From Falsihalocynthiibacter sp042445055 (GTDB lineage: Bacteria; Pseudomonadota; Alphaproteobacteria; Rhodobacterales; Rhodobacteraceae), in NCBI RefSeq assembly GCF_042445055.1, contig NZ_CP170339.1:496001-560000 (forward strand): a stretch of DNA of 64,000 bases, given 5' to 3'. The notes under the pieces were generated by a model. It was not told the DNA's origin. It made no database searches and saw only the letters and a list, made by a program, of their open reading frames with translations. Positions within the stretch are counted from its first letter, which is position 1. Every line of letters starts with the position of its first letter. Position numbers and translations under genes: made by a program. Of this stretch, positions 23,380 through 34,030 are shown piece after piece.

Positions 23380-26300
23380 ATGGCTCAATCCTACCTTGGC
23401 CAAAAACGGCTTCGCAAATATTTCGGTAAAATCCGCGAAGTTCTTGAGATGCCGAACCTTATTGAGGTTCAAAAATCTTCGTATGATTTGTTTTTGAAAT
23501 CCGGTGATCAACCTACGCCCTTGGATGGCGAAGGCATTAACGGTGTTTTCCAGTCGGTTTTCCCGATCAAAGATTTTAACGAAACATCGATTCTCGAATT
23601 CGTAAAATACGAGCTTGAGCAACCAAAATATGATGTAGAAGAGTGTCAGCAACGCGACATGACCTACAGCGCGCCGTTGAAGGTAACGCTGCGTCTTATC
23701 GTGTTTGATGTAGACGAGGACACAGGCGCGAAAACCGTCAAGGACATCAAAGAGCAAGACGTCTTTATGGGCGACATGCCATTGATGACACCGAACGGTA
23801 CATTCGTCGTGAATGGCACCGAGCGTGTTATCGTTTCTCAGATGCACCGCTCACCAGGTGTTTTCTTTGATCACGACAAAGGCAAAACACACTCTTCTGG
23901 TAAGTTGCTCTTCGCATGCCGCATCATTCCTTACCGTGGTTCTTGGTTGGACTTTGAGTTCGACGCCAAGGACATCGTGTTCGCACGCATCGACCGTCGT
24001 CGTAAGCTCCCTGTGACAACCCTGCTTTATGCGTTGGGTCTTGATCAGGAAGGCATCTGTGACGCGTACTATGATACCGTGACTTACAAGCTCAAGAAGA
24101 ACAAAGGTTGGGCAACCAAGTTCTTCCCAGAGCGTGTACGCGGTACACGTCCGACATACGATCTCGTTGATGCGAAAACTGGTGAAGTCATCGCCGAAGC
24201 TGGCAAGAAAGTTACGCCACGCGCTGTTAAGCAGTTGATTGAAGACGGTGCCGTTACGGACCTTCTCTTGCCGTTCGAGCAAATCATCGGCAAGTTCGTT
24301 GCACGTGACATCATCAACGAAGAAACTGGCGCGATCTACGTCGAAGCGGGCGATGAGCTGCAATTCGAGTATGACAAATCCGGTGAAATCACTGGCGGCT
24401 CTCTTCAGGAGCTTCTGGACGCGGGTATTACCGAGATTCCTGTTCTGGACATCGACAATGTCAACGTTGGTCCATACATTCGCAACACAATGGCGGCAGA
24501 CAAAAACATGGGTCGCGAGAGCGCGCTCATGGACATCTACCGCGTGATGCGTCCGGGTGAGCCACCCACCGTTGAAAGCGCGAGCGCACTGTTCGACACA
24601 TTGTTCTTCGATAGCGAGCGTTATGATCTCTCGGCTGTTGGTCGTGTGAAAATGAACATGCGTCTTGATCTGGATGCCGATGATTCAATGCGGACACTTC
24701 GCAAAGAAGACATCGTCGCCTGTATCAAAGCACTTGTTGAGCTGCGTGATGGCAAAGGCGATATCGACGATATCGACCACCTTGGTAACCGTCGTGTTCG
24801 CTCCGTTGGCGAATTGATGGAAAACCAGTACCGCGTTGGTCTGTTGCGCATGGAGCGCGCGATCAAAGAGCGTATGTCCTCTGTCGAAATCGACACAGTG
24901 ATGCCGCAAGACCTGATCAATGCGAAACCTGCTGCTGCTGCGGTACGTGAATTCTTTGGCTCTTCGCAGCTTTCGCAGTTCATGGACCAAACCAACCCAC
25001 TTTCGGAAGTCACGCACAAGCGTCGTCTTTCCGCGCTTGGGCCTGGCGGTTTGACACGTGAGCGCGCGGGCTTTGAGGTTCGTGACGTTCACCCAACGCA
25101 CTATGGTCGTATGTGTCCGATTGAGACTCCTGAGGGTCCGAATATTGGTCTGATCAACTCGCTTGCGACATTCGCACGCGTAAACAAGTACGGCTTTATC
25201 GAAACGCCATACCGTAAAGTTGTCGACAAACAAGTGACTGACGAAGTTCACTACATGTCAGCGACAGAGGAAATGCGCCACACAGTTGCGCAGGCGAACG
25301 CTCAGATCGACGAAAAGGGTGTGTTCAAGAACGACCTCGTTTCGGCACGTCAATCTGGCGAGTACACACTTAGCCCTGCTCAGAACATAGATCTGATCGA
25401 CGTTTCACCAAAGCAGCTGGTTTCGGTTGCGGCTTCGCTTATTCCGTTCCTTGAAAATGACGACGCTAACCGCGCCTTGATGGGCTCGAACATGATGCGT
25501 CAGGCTGTTCCATTGCTTCAGGCCGAGGCGCCTTTGGTCGGGACAGGTATCGAGGAAGTGGTTGCACGCGACTCTGGTGCGTCGATCATGGCGAAGCGTG
25601 CGGGTGTCATCGACCAAGTTGACGCGCAGCGTATCGTTGTTCGCGCGACGCATGACCTTGAATTGGGTGATGCGGGTGTGGACATCTATCGTCTACGCAA
25701 GTTCCAGCGCTCGAACCAAAACACTTGTATCAACCAGCGTCCGCTGGTGAAAGTGGGCGACGTTGTTGGCAAAAACGAGGTTATTGCTGACGGTCCTTCT
25801 ACTGATATAGGTGAATTGGCTCTGGGTAAGAACGTCTGCGTGGCGTTTATGCCTTGGAACGGTTACAACTATGAGGACTCGATCCTGATCTCCGAGCGTA
25901 TCGTTCGTGACGACGTGTTTACTTCGGTGCATATCGAAGAATTCGAAGTTGCGGCACGTGATACCAAGCTCGGCCCTGAGGAAATCACACGCGATATTCC
26001 AAACGTCGGTGAGGAAGCACTTCGCAACCTCGACGAAGCGGGTATCGTTTATATCGGTGCTGAAGTTCAGCCTGGTGATATCCTCGTTGGTAAAATCACA
26101 CCGAAGGGCGAAAGCCCAATGACGCCTGAAGAAAAACTTCTTCGTGCGATCTTTGGTGAGAAAGCTTCTGACGTTCGCGATACATCGCTCCGCGTTAAAC
26201 CGGGTGATTTCGGGACAGTTGTTGAGGTTCGTGTCTTTAATCGTCACGGCGTTGAAAAAGACGAGCGCGCACTTCAGATCGAGCGCGAAGAAGTCGAACG

Positions 26301-27516
26301 TCTTGCGCGTGACCGTGATGACGAGCTGACAATTCTGGACCGCAACATCTATGCGCGTTTGAAATCCATGGTACTGGGTAAAACCGTTGCCAAAGGACCA
26401 AAAGGCGTCAAATCAGGCTCCGAAGTGACCGAAGAGCTCTTGGGCACATTGTCCAAAGGTCTGTGGTGGCAGTTGGCTCTTGAGGACGAAGAAGCAGCGA
26501 AAATCGTCGAAGCTCTGAACGCTCAATACGAAGTTCAGAAAAAAGCGATGGAAGCACGTTTTGAGGACAAAGTTGAGAAAGTCCGTCGTGGTGATGATCT
26601 GCCTCCGGGCGTGATGAAGATGGTCAAAGTCTTTATCGCTGTGAAGCGTAAGCTTCAGCCTGGTGATAAAATGGCCGGTCGTCACGGGAACAAAGGTGTT
26701 ATCTCCAAGGTTGTACCTATGGAAGACATGCCGTTCCTCGCCGATGGTACGCCAGTTGACTTCTGTTTGAACCCACTTGGTGTGCCTTCACGTATGAACG
26801 TTGGTCAGATCCTTGAAACCCACATGGGTTGGGCGAGCCGTGGTCTGGGTATCCAGATCGACGAAGCGCTTGGTGAGTACCGTCGTTCTGGCGACATGAC
26901 ACCAGTTCGTGATGCGATGAAGATCGCATATGGCGATGTCGTTTATGACGAAGGTATCGCCGACATGGACGAGGCACAGCTTCTGGAGGCCGCGGGCAAC
27001 GTAACGCGCGGTGTTCCAATCGCTACGCCAGTGTTTGATGGTGCAAAAGAAGCTGACGTGAACGATGCGCTCAAGCGTGCCGGTTTCGACACTTCGGGTC
27101 AGTCGGTGCTTTATGATGGCCGTACAGGTGAGCAGTTCGCTCGTCCGGTAACGGTTGGGATGAAGTATCTTCTCAAACTGCACCACCTTGTGGACGACAA
27201 AATCCACGCACGTTCAACTGGGCCTTACAGCCTTGTTACGCAGCAACCATTGGGCGGTAAGGCTCAATTCGGTGGTCAGCGTTTCGGGGAGATGGAAGTC
27301 TGGGCACTCGAGGCATATGGCGCGGCATACACGCTGCAAGAGATGCTGACAGTGAAGTCGGACGACGTCGCAGGCCGTACAAAAGTTTACGAAAGCATCG
27401 TCAAAGGCGACGACAACTTCGAAGCTGGCGTACCGGAAAGCTTCAACGTGCTGGTCAAAGAGGTCCGAGGCCTCGGCCTCAATATGGAACTCCTGGATGC
27501 GGAGGAGGATGAGTAG
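23380..27516 (+). CDS. rpoB: RNA polymerase subunit beta
   Basis: Catalytic beta subunit of 1378 residues, normal for Rhodobacterales. The rifampicin region reads SSQLSQFMDQTNPLSEVTHK and then RRLSALGPGGLTRERAGFEV, all wild type. The C-terminus has the usual GGKAQFGGQRFGEMEVWALE. I take ATG at 23380 (MAQSYLGQKRLRKYFG); an in-frame GTG 12 bases earlier is unlikely because it sits in the ribosome site. rpoC follows after 50 bases. Confidence 0.98.
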   Translation: MAQSYLGQKRLRKYFGKIREVLEMPNLIEVQKSSYDLFLKSGDQPTPLDGEGINGVFQSVFPIKDFNETSILEFVKYELEQPKYDVEECQQRDMTYSAPLKVTLRLIVFDVDEDTGAKTVKDIKEQDVFMGDMPLMTPNGTFVVNGTERVIVSQMHRSPGVFFDHDKGKTHSSGKLLFACRIIPYRGSWLDFEFDAKDIVFARIDRRRKLPVTTLLYALGLDQEGICDAYYDTVTYKLKKNKGWATKFFPERVRGTRPTYDLVDAKTGEVIAEAGKKVTPRAVKQLIEDGAVTDLLLPFEQIIGKFVARDIINEETGAIYVEAGDELQFEYDKSGEITGGSLQELLDAGITEIPVLDIDNVNVGPYIRNTMAADKNMGRESALMDIYRVMRPGEPPTVESASALFDTLFFDSERYDLSAVGRVKMNMRLDLDADDSMRTLRKEDIVACIKALVELRDGKGDIDDIDHLGNRRVRSVGELMENQYRVGLLRMERAIKERMSSVEIDTVMPQDLINAKPAAAAVREFFGSSQLSQFMDQTNPLSEVTHKRRLSALGPGGLTRERAGFEVRDVHPTHYGRMCPIETPEGPNIGLINSLATFARVNKYGFIETPYRKVVDKQVTDEVHYMSATEEMRHTVAQANAQIDEKGVFKNDLVSARQSGEYTLSPAQNIDLIDVSPKQLVSVAASLIPFLENDDANRALMGSNMMRQAVPLLQAEAPLVGTGIEEVVARDSGASIMAKRAGVIDQVDAQRIVVRATHDLELGDAGVDIYRLRKFQRSNQNTCINQRPLVKVGDVVGKNEVIADGPSTDIGELALGKNVCVAFMPWNGYNYEDSILISERIVRDDVFTSVHIEEFEVAARDTKLGPEEITRDIPNVGEEALRNLDEAGIVYIGAEVQPGDILVGKITPKGESPMTPEEKLLRAIFGEKASDVRDTSLRVKPGDFGTVVEVRVFNRHGVEKDERALQIEREEVERLARDRDDELTILDRNIYARLKSMVLGKTVAKGPKGVKSGSEVTEELLGTLSKGLWWQLALEDEEAAKIVEALNAQYEVQKKAMEARFEDKVEKVRRGDDLPPGVMKMVKVFIAVKRKLQPGDKMAGRHGNKGVISKVVPMEDMPFLADGTPVDFCLNPLGVPSRMNVGQILETHMGWASRGLGIQIDEALGEYRRSGDMTPVRDAMKIAYGDVVYDEGIADMDEAQLLEAAGNVTRGVPIATPVFDGAKEADVNDALKRAGFDTSGQSVLYDGRTGEQFARPVTVGMKYLLKLHHLVDDKIHARSTGPYSLVTQQPLGGKAQFGGQRFGEMEVWALEAYGAAYTLQEMLTVKSDDVAGRTKVYESIVKGDDNFEAGVPESFNVLVKEVRGLGLNMELLDAEEDE

Positions 27517-27566
27517 GGCCCCGCGCCTTAGTCATCCCACCTTCCCCTGATTAAAAGGAACGCAAA

Positions 27567-30500
27567 ATGAACCAGGAACTGACAAACAACCCGTTTAACC
27601 CGCTCGCGCCACAAAAGACATTTGATGAGATCAAAGTCTCTTTGGCGAGCCCTGAACGGATCCTTTCGTGGTCTTATGGCGAAATCAAAAAGCCTGAGAC
27701 AATCAACTATCGTACGTTCAAGCCAGAGCGTGACGGTCTTTTCTGTGCGCGTATTTTCGGGCCAATCAAGGACTACGAATGTCTTTGCGGCAAATATAAG
27801 CGCATGAAATATCGCGGCGTTGTCTGCGAGAAATGTGGTGTTGAAGTTACGCTTCAAAAAGTGCGTCGTGAGCGCATGGGCCACATCGAACTGGCCGCAC
27901 CTGTTGCGCATATTTGGTTCCTCAAGTCCCTGCCGTCCCGTATTGGCTTGATGCTTGATATGACGTTGCGCGATCTTGAGCGTATTCTCTACTTTGAAAA
28001 CTACGTGGTGATTGAGCCCGGTTTGACAGATCTGACTTATGGTCAGTTGATGTCCGAAGAAGAGTACATGGACGCCCAAGACGCTTACGGCATGGATGCG
28101 TTTACGGCTGGTATCGGTGCGGAAGCAATTCGCGAGATGCTGTCGATGATCGACCTCGACGCCGAAGCAGAAACGCTGCGTGCGGACCTGAAAGAAGCAA
28201 CAGGCGAGCTGAAGCCCAAGAAGATCATCAAGCGTTTGAAGATCGTCGAGAGCTTCCTTGAGTCTGGCAACCGTCCTGAGTGGATGGTTATGACCGTGAT
28301 CCCTGTGATCCCGCCAGAGTTGCGCCCATTGGTGCCGCTGGATGGTGGCCGCTTTGCGACATCCGATCTTAACGATCTGTATCGCCGTGTGATCAACCGT
28401 AACAACCGTCTGAAGCGTCTGATCGAGCTTCGTGCGCCTGATATCATCGTGCGTAACGAAAAGCGGATGTTGCAGGAATCCGTTGATGCGTTGTTCGACA
28501 ATGGCCGTCGTGGCCGCGTGATTACAGGGGCGAACAAGCGTCCTCTGAAATCGCTGTCTGACATGCTCAAAGGTAAGCAAGGTCGTTTCCGTCAGAACCT
28601 TTTGGGTAAACGCGTCGACTTCTCTGGCCGTTCAGTGATTGTGACGGGTCCGGAATTGAAACTGCACCAATGTGGTCTTCCTAAGAAGATGGCGTTGGAG
28701 TTGTTCAAGCCGTTCATCTACTCGCGTCTTGAGGCCAAAGGTCTGTCTTCCACTGTGAAGCAAGCCAAGAAACTGGTGGAGAAAGAGCGTCCCGAAGTTT
28801 GGGACATCTTGGATGAGGTTATTCGGGAACACCCCGTTATGCTCAACCGTGCGCCTACGCTTCACCGTCTTGGTATTCAGGCGTTTGAACCGATGCTCAT
28901 CGAAGGTAAAGCGATTCAGCTTCACCCGCTTGTGTGTTCGGCCTTTAACGCTGACTTTGACGGCGACCAAATGGCGGTACACGTACCACTGAGCCTTGAG
29001 GCACAGCTTGAAGCACGTGTTCTCATGATGTCGACTAACAACGTTCTGTCACCTGCAAACGGTGCGCCGATTATCGTTCCTTCACAGGACATGATTTTGG
29101 GTCTCTACTACATCTCCTTGATGCGCGAAGGCATGAAGGGCGAGGGCATGTCCTTTGCTGATGTGGACGAGGTTCAGCACGCGCTGGATTCCGGTGAAGT
29201 TCACCTCCACGCCAAAGTGACTGCGCGTATTCCGCAGATCGACGAAGAAGGTAACGAGATCATGGTGCGGTTTGAAACCACACCTGGCCGTATCCGTCTT
29301 GGTGCGCTTCTGCCGAAAAACGCCAAAGCGCCTTTCGAGCTGGTGAATAACCTGTTGCGTAAGAAGGACGTTCAGAAAGTCATCGACACCGTCTACCGTT
29401 ATTGCGGTCAGAAAGAGTCGGTTATCTTCTGTGACCAGATCATGACCATGGGTTTCCGTGAAGCGTTTAAAGCGGGTATCTCGTTCGGTAAGGACGACAT
29501 GGTTATTCCTGACACCAAATGGGAAACCGTTGACGAGACACGCGATCAGGTTCGCGACTTTGAACAACAGTACATGGACGGTCTGATTACTCAGGGCGAG
29601 AAGTACAACAAAGTTGTCGATGCTTGGTCCAAGTGTAACGACAAAGTCACTGACGCGATGATGGGCACAATTTCTGCGATCCGTACCGACGAGAGCGGCG
29701 CCGAAATGGAACCAAACTCGGTTTACATGATGGCTCACTCTGGTGCGCGTGGTTCGGTTACTCAGATGAAACAGCTCGGCGGGATGCGCGGCCTGATGGC
29801 CAAGCCGAACGGCGACATCATCGAGACACCGATTATCTCGAACTTTAAAGAGGGTCTGTCGGTTCTTGAGTACTTCAACTCTACCCACGGTGCTCGTAAG
29901 GGTCTGTCCGATACGGCGTTGAAAACGGCGAACTCGGGTTACCTGACACGTCGTCTTGTGGACGTTGCACAGGATTGTATCGTTCGCGAGCATGACTGTG
30001 GAACTGAAACGTCGATTACTGCGGAAGCTGCAGTAAAAGACGGTGAAGTTGTTGCAAGCATCTCCGAGATCGTACTGGGCCGTGTTGCTGCTGAGGATGT
30101 CCTGAAACCGGGCACCGATGAAGTGATCGTTTCCAAGAACGAAGTGATCGACGAGCGCAAATCTGACCTCATCGAAGAAGCAGGCATCGTTACCATGCGT
30201 ATGCGTAGCCCGCTGACTTGTGAGGCCGAAGAAGGCGTTTGTGCGATGTGCTATGGTCGTGACCTTGCACGCGGTACATTGGTGAACCAAGGCGAAGCGG
30301 TTGGTATTATCGCGGCGCAGTCCATTGGTGAGCCTGGTACACAGCTTACAATGCGTACATTCCACATTGGTGGTGTTGCGCAGGGTGGTCAGCAATCGTT
30401 CCAAGAGGCAAGTCACGCTGGTAAAGTTGCGTTCTCTAACGAAATGCTGCTCGAAAACTCTGCGGGTGAAGCGATCGTTATGGGCCGTAACATGCTGCTC

Positions 30501-31817
30501 TCAATCCAAGACGAGAATGGTGTCGAACTGGTTAGCCACAAGATCAGCTATGGTACGAAAGTACACGTCAAAGCGGGTGCAACTGTTGTGCGCGGCGACA
30601 AGCTGTTTGAATGGGATCCATACACACTTCCGATCATTGCCGAGAAAGCGGGTACAGCGAAATTCGTTGACCTTACTTCGGGTACTTCGGTGCGAGACGA
30701 TACCGACGACGCAACGGGCATGACGCAGAAAATCGTTATCGACTGGCGTGCTGCGCCTAAAGGTAACGAGCTGAAGCCTGAAATCTTCATCATCGGTGAG
30801 GATGGCGAACCACTTCGTAACGATGCAGGGAACCCTGTTTCTTATCCGATGTCGGTTGATGCGGTTCTTTCGGTTGAAGAGAACTCCAAAGTCGAAGCTG
30901 GTGACGTAATCGCGCGTATTCCACGTGAAGGTGCGAAAACAAAAGACATCACCGGTGGTCTGCCACGGGTTGCGGAACTCTTTGAGGCACGTCGCCCCAA
31001 AGATCACGCGATCATCGCAGAGATCGACGGTTATGTTCGCTTTGGTCGCGACTACAAGAACAAGCGTCGCATTTCCATCGAGCCAGCAGATGAGAGCCTA
31101 GAGCCATTTGAGTACATGGTTCCAAAAGGTAAGCACATCCCGGTTGCCGAGGGCGATTTCGTCCACAAAGGTGACTACATCATGGATGGTAACCCAGCGC
31201 CGCATGACATTCTTGCAGTTATGGGTGTTGAAGCTCTTGCGAACTACATGGTTGAAGAGGTTCAGGAAGTTTACCGTCTCCAAGGCGTGAAGATTAACGA
31301 TAAACACATCGAGGTTATCGTTCGTCAGATGCTACAGAAATGGGAAATTCTGGACAGCGGCGAGACTACATTGCTCAAAGGCGAGCATGTGGACAAAGCC
31401 GAGTTTGACGCTGCAAACGCGAAAGCGGAGTCCGCTGGCCGTCGCCTTGCTTCTGGTGAGCCTATCCTTCTCGGGATCACCAAAGCGTCGCTTCAAACAC
31501 GTTCGTTCATCTCTGCGGCGTCGTTCCAAGAGACAACCCGCGTACTTACCGAGGCATCCGTCCAAGGCAAGCGCGACAAACTGGTTGGCCTCAAAGAGAA
31601 CGTTATCGTTGGTCGCTTGATCCCTGCCGGTACTGGTGGCGCGACGCAGAAAGCGCGTGCGGTTGCTATCCAGCGTGACAACGTTGTTCTTGAAGCACGC
31701 CGTCTTGAAGCTGAACAGGCCGCAGCCTTGGCCGCGCCGGTTCCTTCTGACGATGTGATCGGTGGCGATGTCTTCACAACACCAGTTGTTGATAACGAAG
31801 AGAGCCGCGACGAGTAA
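27567..31817 (+). CDS. rpoC: RNA polymerase subunit beta-prime
   Basis: Subunit of 1416 residues carrying the catalytic Mg site NADFDGDQMAVH. The first zinc ribbon uses Cys residues in YECLCGKYK and GVVCEKCGVEV; the second has HDCGTE and CEAEEGVCAMCYG. The trigger-loop region MRTFHIGGVAQGG is intact. An AAAAGGAA site precedes the ATG. It ends the rplKA-rplJL-rpoBC series with a strong terminator. Confidence 0.98.
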   Translation: MNQELTNNPFNPLAPQKTFDEIKVSLASPERILSWSYGEIKKPETINYRTFKPERDGLFCARIFGPIKDYECLCGKYKRMKYRGVVCEKCGVEVTLQKVRRERMGHIELAAPVAHIWFLKSLPSRIGLMLDMTLRDLERILYFENYVVIEPGLTDLTYGQLMSEEEYMDAQDAYGMDAFTAGIGAEAIREMLSMIDLDAEAETLRADLKEATGELKPKKIIKRLKIVESFLESGNRPEWMVMTVIPVIPPELRPLVPLDGGRFATSDLNDLYRRVINRNNRLKRLIELRAPDIIVRNEKRMLQESVDALFDNGRRGRVITGANKRPLKSLSDMLKGKQGRFRQNLLGKRVDFSGRSVIVTGPELKLHQCGLPKKMALELFKPFIYSRLEAKGLSSTVKQAKKLVEKERPEVWDILDEVIREHPVMLNRAPTLHRLGIQAFEPMLIEGKAIQLHPLVCSAFNADFDGDQMAVHVPLSLEAQLEARVLMMSTNNVLSPANGAPIIVPSQDMILGLYYISLMREGMKGEGMSFADVDEVQHALDSGEVHLHAKVTARIPQIDEEGNEIMVRFETTPGRIRLGALLPKNAKAPFELVNNLLRKKDVQKVIDTVYRYCGQKESVIFCDQIMTMGFREAFKAGISFGKDDMVIPDTKWETVDETRDQVRDFEQQYMDGLITQGEKYNKVVDAWSKCNDKVTDAMMGTISAIRTDESGAEMEPNSVYMMAHSGARGSVTQMKQLGGMRGLMAKPNGDIIETPIISNFKEGLSVLEYFNSTHGARKGLSDTALKTANSGYLTRRLVDVAQDCIVREHDCGTETSITAEAAVKDGEVVASISEIVLGRVAAEDVLKPGTDEVIVSKNEVIDERKSDLIEEAGIVTMRMRSPLTCEAEEGVCAMCYGRDLARGTLVNQGEAVGIIAAQSIGEPGTQLTMRTFHIGGVAQGGQQSFQEASHAGKVAFSNEMLLENSAGEAIVMGRNMLLSIQDENGVELVSHKISYGTKVHVKAGATVVRGDKLFEWDPYTLPIIAEKAGTAKFVDLTSGTSVRDDTDDATGMTQKIVIDWRAAPKGNELKPEIFIIGEDGEPLRNDAGNPVSYPMSVDAVLSVEENSKVEAGDVIARIPREGAKTKDITGGLPRVAELFEARRPKDHAIIAEIDGYVRFGRDYKNKRRISIEPADESLEPFEYMVPKGKHIPVAEGDFVHKGDYIMDGNPAPHDILAVMGVEALANYMVEEVQEVYRLQGVKINDKHIEVIVRQMLQKWEILDSGETTLLKGEHVDKAEFDAANAKAESAGRRLASGEPILLGITKASLQTRSFISAASFQETTRVLTEASVQGKRDKLVGLKENVIVGRLIPAGTGGATQKARAVAIQRDNVVLEARRLEAEQAAALAAPVPSDDVIGGDVFTTPVVDNEESRDE

Positions 31818-31841
31818 TCGTCTAGGACAACTTATGAAATT

Positions 31842-31880
31842 GGCCCCCTCGCTGTTCGGTGAGGGGGCCTTTTCTTTTTT
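31842..31880 (+). terminator. Intrinsic terminator of rpoC
   Basis: GGCCCCCTC (31842-31850) pairs with GAGGGGGCC (31861-31869) around a ten-base loop, followed by TTTTCTTTTTT. Confidence 0.95.
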
Positions 31881-31928
31881 GGGACGAAGTGATTTCTAGG
31901 CTGGGAAATCCTGTGAAGCGGAACTAGG

Positions 31929-32768
31929 TTGACCGAAACAACCGCGAGCATCTTAATGGCGCAGGATTTCAGAAATCAGATAATCGGCCTCGTCCGCTTT
32001 TCCTTCCCAGCGCTTTCGGGCTTTGCGAAGGGCGGAGATGATATTGCCGCACTTGAGGATTTCCTGTTCGATCCTGATCGTTTGGCGCGGCGGTTCTATC
32101 TCTTTGAAAAGCTTTGCCTTCCCTCTCTTCTGGCGCAAACGGATTCTGAGTTTACGATCTTGTTTCTAGTTGGAGAGCGGATGCCACAAGAAGCGATCGA
32201 ACGTCTTGCCGCTTTGATCGCCCCATTGCACGACGCGCGGATTGTTCAGCGCGAGAGTGACTACAACTACGCCGCTGTTCGCAAGGCATTCGATGGCGTT
32301 CCAAGGCAAGGCCATAGCCACCGGACAAGCTTTAGGCTGGATGATGATGACGCCGTTTCGCAGACCTATATCAAGCGGCTCAAACAAACGGCGCGAAAGC
32401 TGAAACCGTTATGTCAGCCAGACGAGCCAGTTGCTTTGGCGTTTAATAGTGGGTTTTACGTCCATGTTCAGGATGGCGAGAACCGTATCGTAGATGCACG
32501 TGAACGCACGCCTGTTTCGGTGGGCTCGGCGTTGTTTGCGGAGGCTAGTGAGCCGCAGAATGTTTATGCCCGCAATCACCGGTTCCTCGGGCAGTTCTTT
32601 AACCTTTATTCAGATGTTTCGACGCCAAATTTTGTGCGCTCGGTACATCACGACAACGATAGCGATCCCGTTATCGTAGGCCTCTCGGATAAGATGACTT
32701 CCGAGCAGAAGGCAAATGATATTTCAAAACATTTCCCCTTTGATCTAACCGAGTTAAAATCCATATGA
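31929..32768 (+). CDS. Putative rhamnosyl/glycosyltransferase-like protein
   Basis: About 279 residues resembling the 'putative rhamnosyl transferase' family of Rhodobacterales (Rhamno_transf type). It opens with QIIGLVRFSFPA, has RRFYLFEKLCLPSLLAQTD and the acidic metal-binding-like cluster FRLDDDDAVS, as in GT-A folds. A donor or acceptor cannot be named. The start is uncertain: TTG at 31929 has GGAACTAGG before it, and ATG at 31956 (MAQDFRNQ) is the alternative. The stop overlaps the next ATG by four bases, so it forms an operon with the transporter. Confidence 0.72.
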   Translation: MTETTASILMAQDFRNQIIGLVRFSFPALSGFAKGGDDIAALEDFLFDPDRLARRFYLFEKLCLPSLLAQTDSEFTILFLVGERMPQEAIERLAALIAPLHDARIVQRESDYNYAAVRKAFDGVPRQGHSHRTSFRLDDDDAVSQTYIKRLKQTARKLKPLCQPDEPVALAFNSGFYVHVQDGENRIVDARERTPVSVGSALFAEASEPQNVYARNHRFLGQFFNLYSDVSTPNFVRSVHHDNDSDPVIVGLSDKMTSEQKANDISKHFPFDLTELKSI

Positions 32769-33673
32769 TCACCGAGCATACACAACGCGAGAACCTGCAA
32801 GGCGCGGGCATGATGGTGGCCTCAATGGCGGGTTTCGTTGTGAACGATACGTTTATGAAGCTCGCGTTGGCGGAAGTTCCGTTCTATCAGGCGCTGGTTG
32901 TACGTGGTCTTGCGGTTACGTTTTTCCTCTTTGCCATCGGATATTATCTCGGTCGGCTCGATTTTCGAATGCAACGTGCCGACAGCCTCCGTGTTTTCTG
33001 GAGATGCCTCGGAGAGGTTGGCGCTTCGTATTTCTTTATCACCGCTCTTATGCATATGCCTCTCGCCAATATCACCGCGGTGATGCAATCCCTTCCGCTG
33101 ACTGTCACGCTTGCCGGCGCGCTTTTCTTCAAAGAGCCATTAGGCTGGCGAAGGTTTGCCGCTATCATCGTGGGCTTTATTGGTGTCTTGCTTATTATCA
33201 GGCCCGGTACGGATTTTGATCTCTATGCGCTCTACGCATTGGCCGCCGTAGCCTGCGTCACTTTGCGCGATCTGTCATCCCGAAGACTTTCGCCTCAGGT
33301 CTCGACTTGGCCCGTGTCTATCTATGCGGCGATCTCGGTCACGCTGTTTGGTCTGGTGGGCGGCGCGTTCGAGCCATGGAAGCCGATATCCTTGCCGTCA
33401 GCAGGGTATCTGCTGGGCGCGACGCTCTGCCTTGTGGGGGCCTATGCCTGTAGTGTGGGCTCTATGCGGATTGGTGCATTGGCGGTGGTTACGCCGTTCA
33501 GATACTCTGGAATACTCTGGGCGATCATCCTCGGTCTGGTTGTATTTGGTGATTTGCCAGACGCGCTTACCATCGTTGGAATTGTCATTGTTGTGTCTTC
33601 CGGCCTGTTCACGCTCTTTCGCGAGCAGGTGGTCCTTAGACGCAAGATTGATTCCCGCGAGCGGCGCATATAA
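32765..33673 (+). CDS. DMT-superfamily transporter (EamA type)
   Basis: A 302-residue inner-membrane protein with about ten hydrophobic segments and two EamA repeats; the first ends near the typical PLTVTLAGALFFKEPLGWRR, followed by IIVGFIGVLLIIRPG, and the second has AIILGLVVFGDLPDALTIVG. Substrates of this family range from amino acids to nucleotide sugars and cannot be read from sequence. It is translationally coupled to the upstream glycosyltransferase-like gene (ATGA overlap). The strict pairing may hint at export or import of a related metabolite. Confidence 0.85.
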   Translation: MITEHTQRENLQGAGMMVASMAGFVVNDTFMKLALAEVPFYQALVVRGLAVTFFLFAIGYYLGRLDFRMQRADSLRVFWRCLGEVGASYFFITALMHMPLANITAVMQSLPLTVTLAGALFFKEPLGWRRFAAIIVGFIGVLLIIRPGTDFDLYALYALAAVACVTLRDLSSRRLSPQVSTWPVSIYAAISVTLFGLVGGAFEPWKPISLPSAGYLLGATLCLVGAYACSVGSMRIGALAVVTPFRYSGILWAIILGLVVFGDLPDALTIVGIVIVVSSGLFTLFREQVVLRRKIDSRERRI

Positions 33674-34030
33674 AAGCGATTCCATCGGTTCAGTATTGCT
33701 GGACTGGCCTTGAATACTAAGAAATGCGCCAATTTTGGCCTGTGTTTCAAGAGTTGAACGATTTGCGGGCCTGCCTGTGTTGACAACCGCCGCGACTCCC
33801 CATAAACAGCGCCCACTTGGCATGGGTGTATTCCCTTTATTGCCACCATCAAAACCCAAGTGGTCACGATCCGGGCCCTATGCCCCGATCCTCTGGATGC
33901 CCGCCGCGTCGTTCCTATAGAGGGGATGGATGTGGTTTTTTGCGTTTGGTGCGTGGGATATGCCTATGAGCCATACGGGGCGTCGTCCCGTTTTGATAAT
34001 TTTGTGTTGCAACACGGGGAAATAACCGGA
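33674..34030 (+). other. rpsL upstream interval with str-operon promoter
   Basis: A 357-base non-coding interval. It holds a near-consensus promoter at 33780-33808 and a leader of about 215 bases to the rpsL start. A long in-frame extension of rpsL runs back to 33860 but lacks a ribosome site and is not conserved S12 sequence, so I treat it as leader RNA. Confidence 0.65.
33780..33808 (+). promoter_or_regulatory. Promoter of the rpsL-rpsG-fusA-tuf2 operon
   Basis: TTGACA (33780-33785), 17 bases, TAAACA (33803-33808), followed by a GC-rich discriminator (GCGCCC), a feature of stringently controlled ribosomal promoters. It is the best -35 hexamer I found in the window. Confidence 0.7.

Noticed and set aside
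33860..34030. Long extension of rpsL
   Set aside because: Open frame by chance; S12 universally starts MPTIQQLIR and the promoter/leader lies here.
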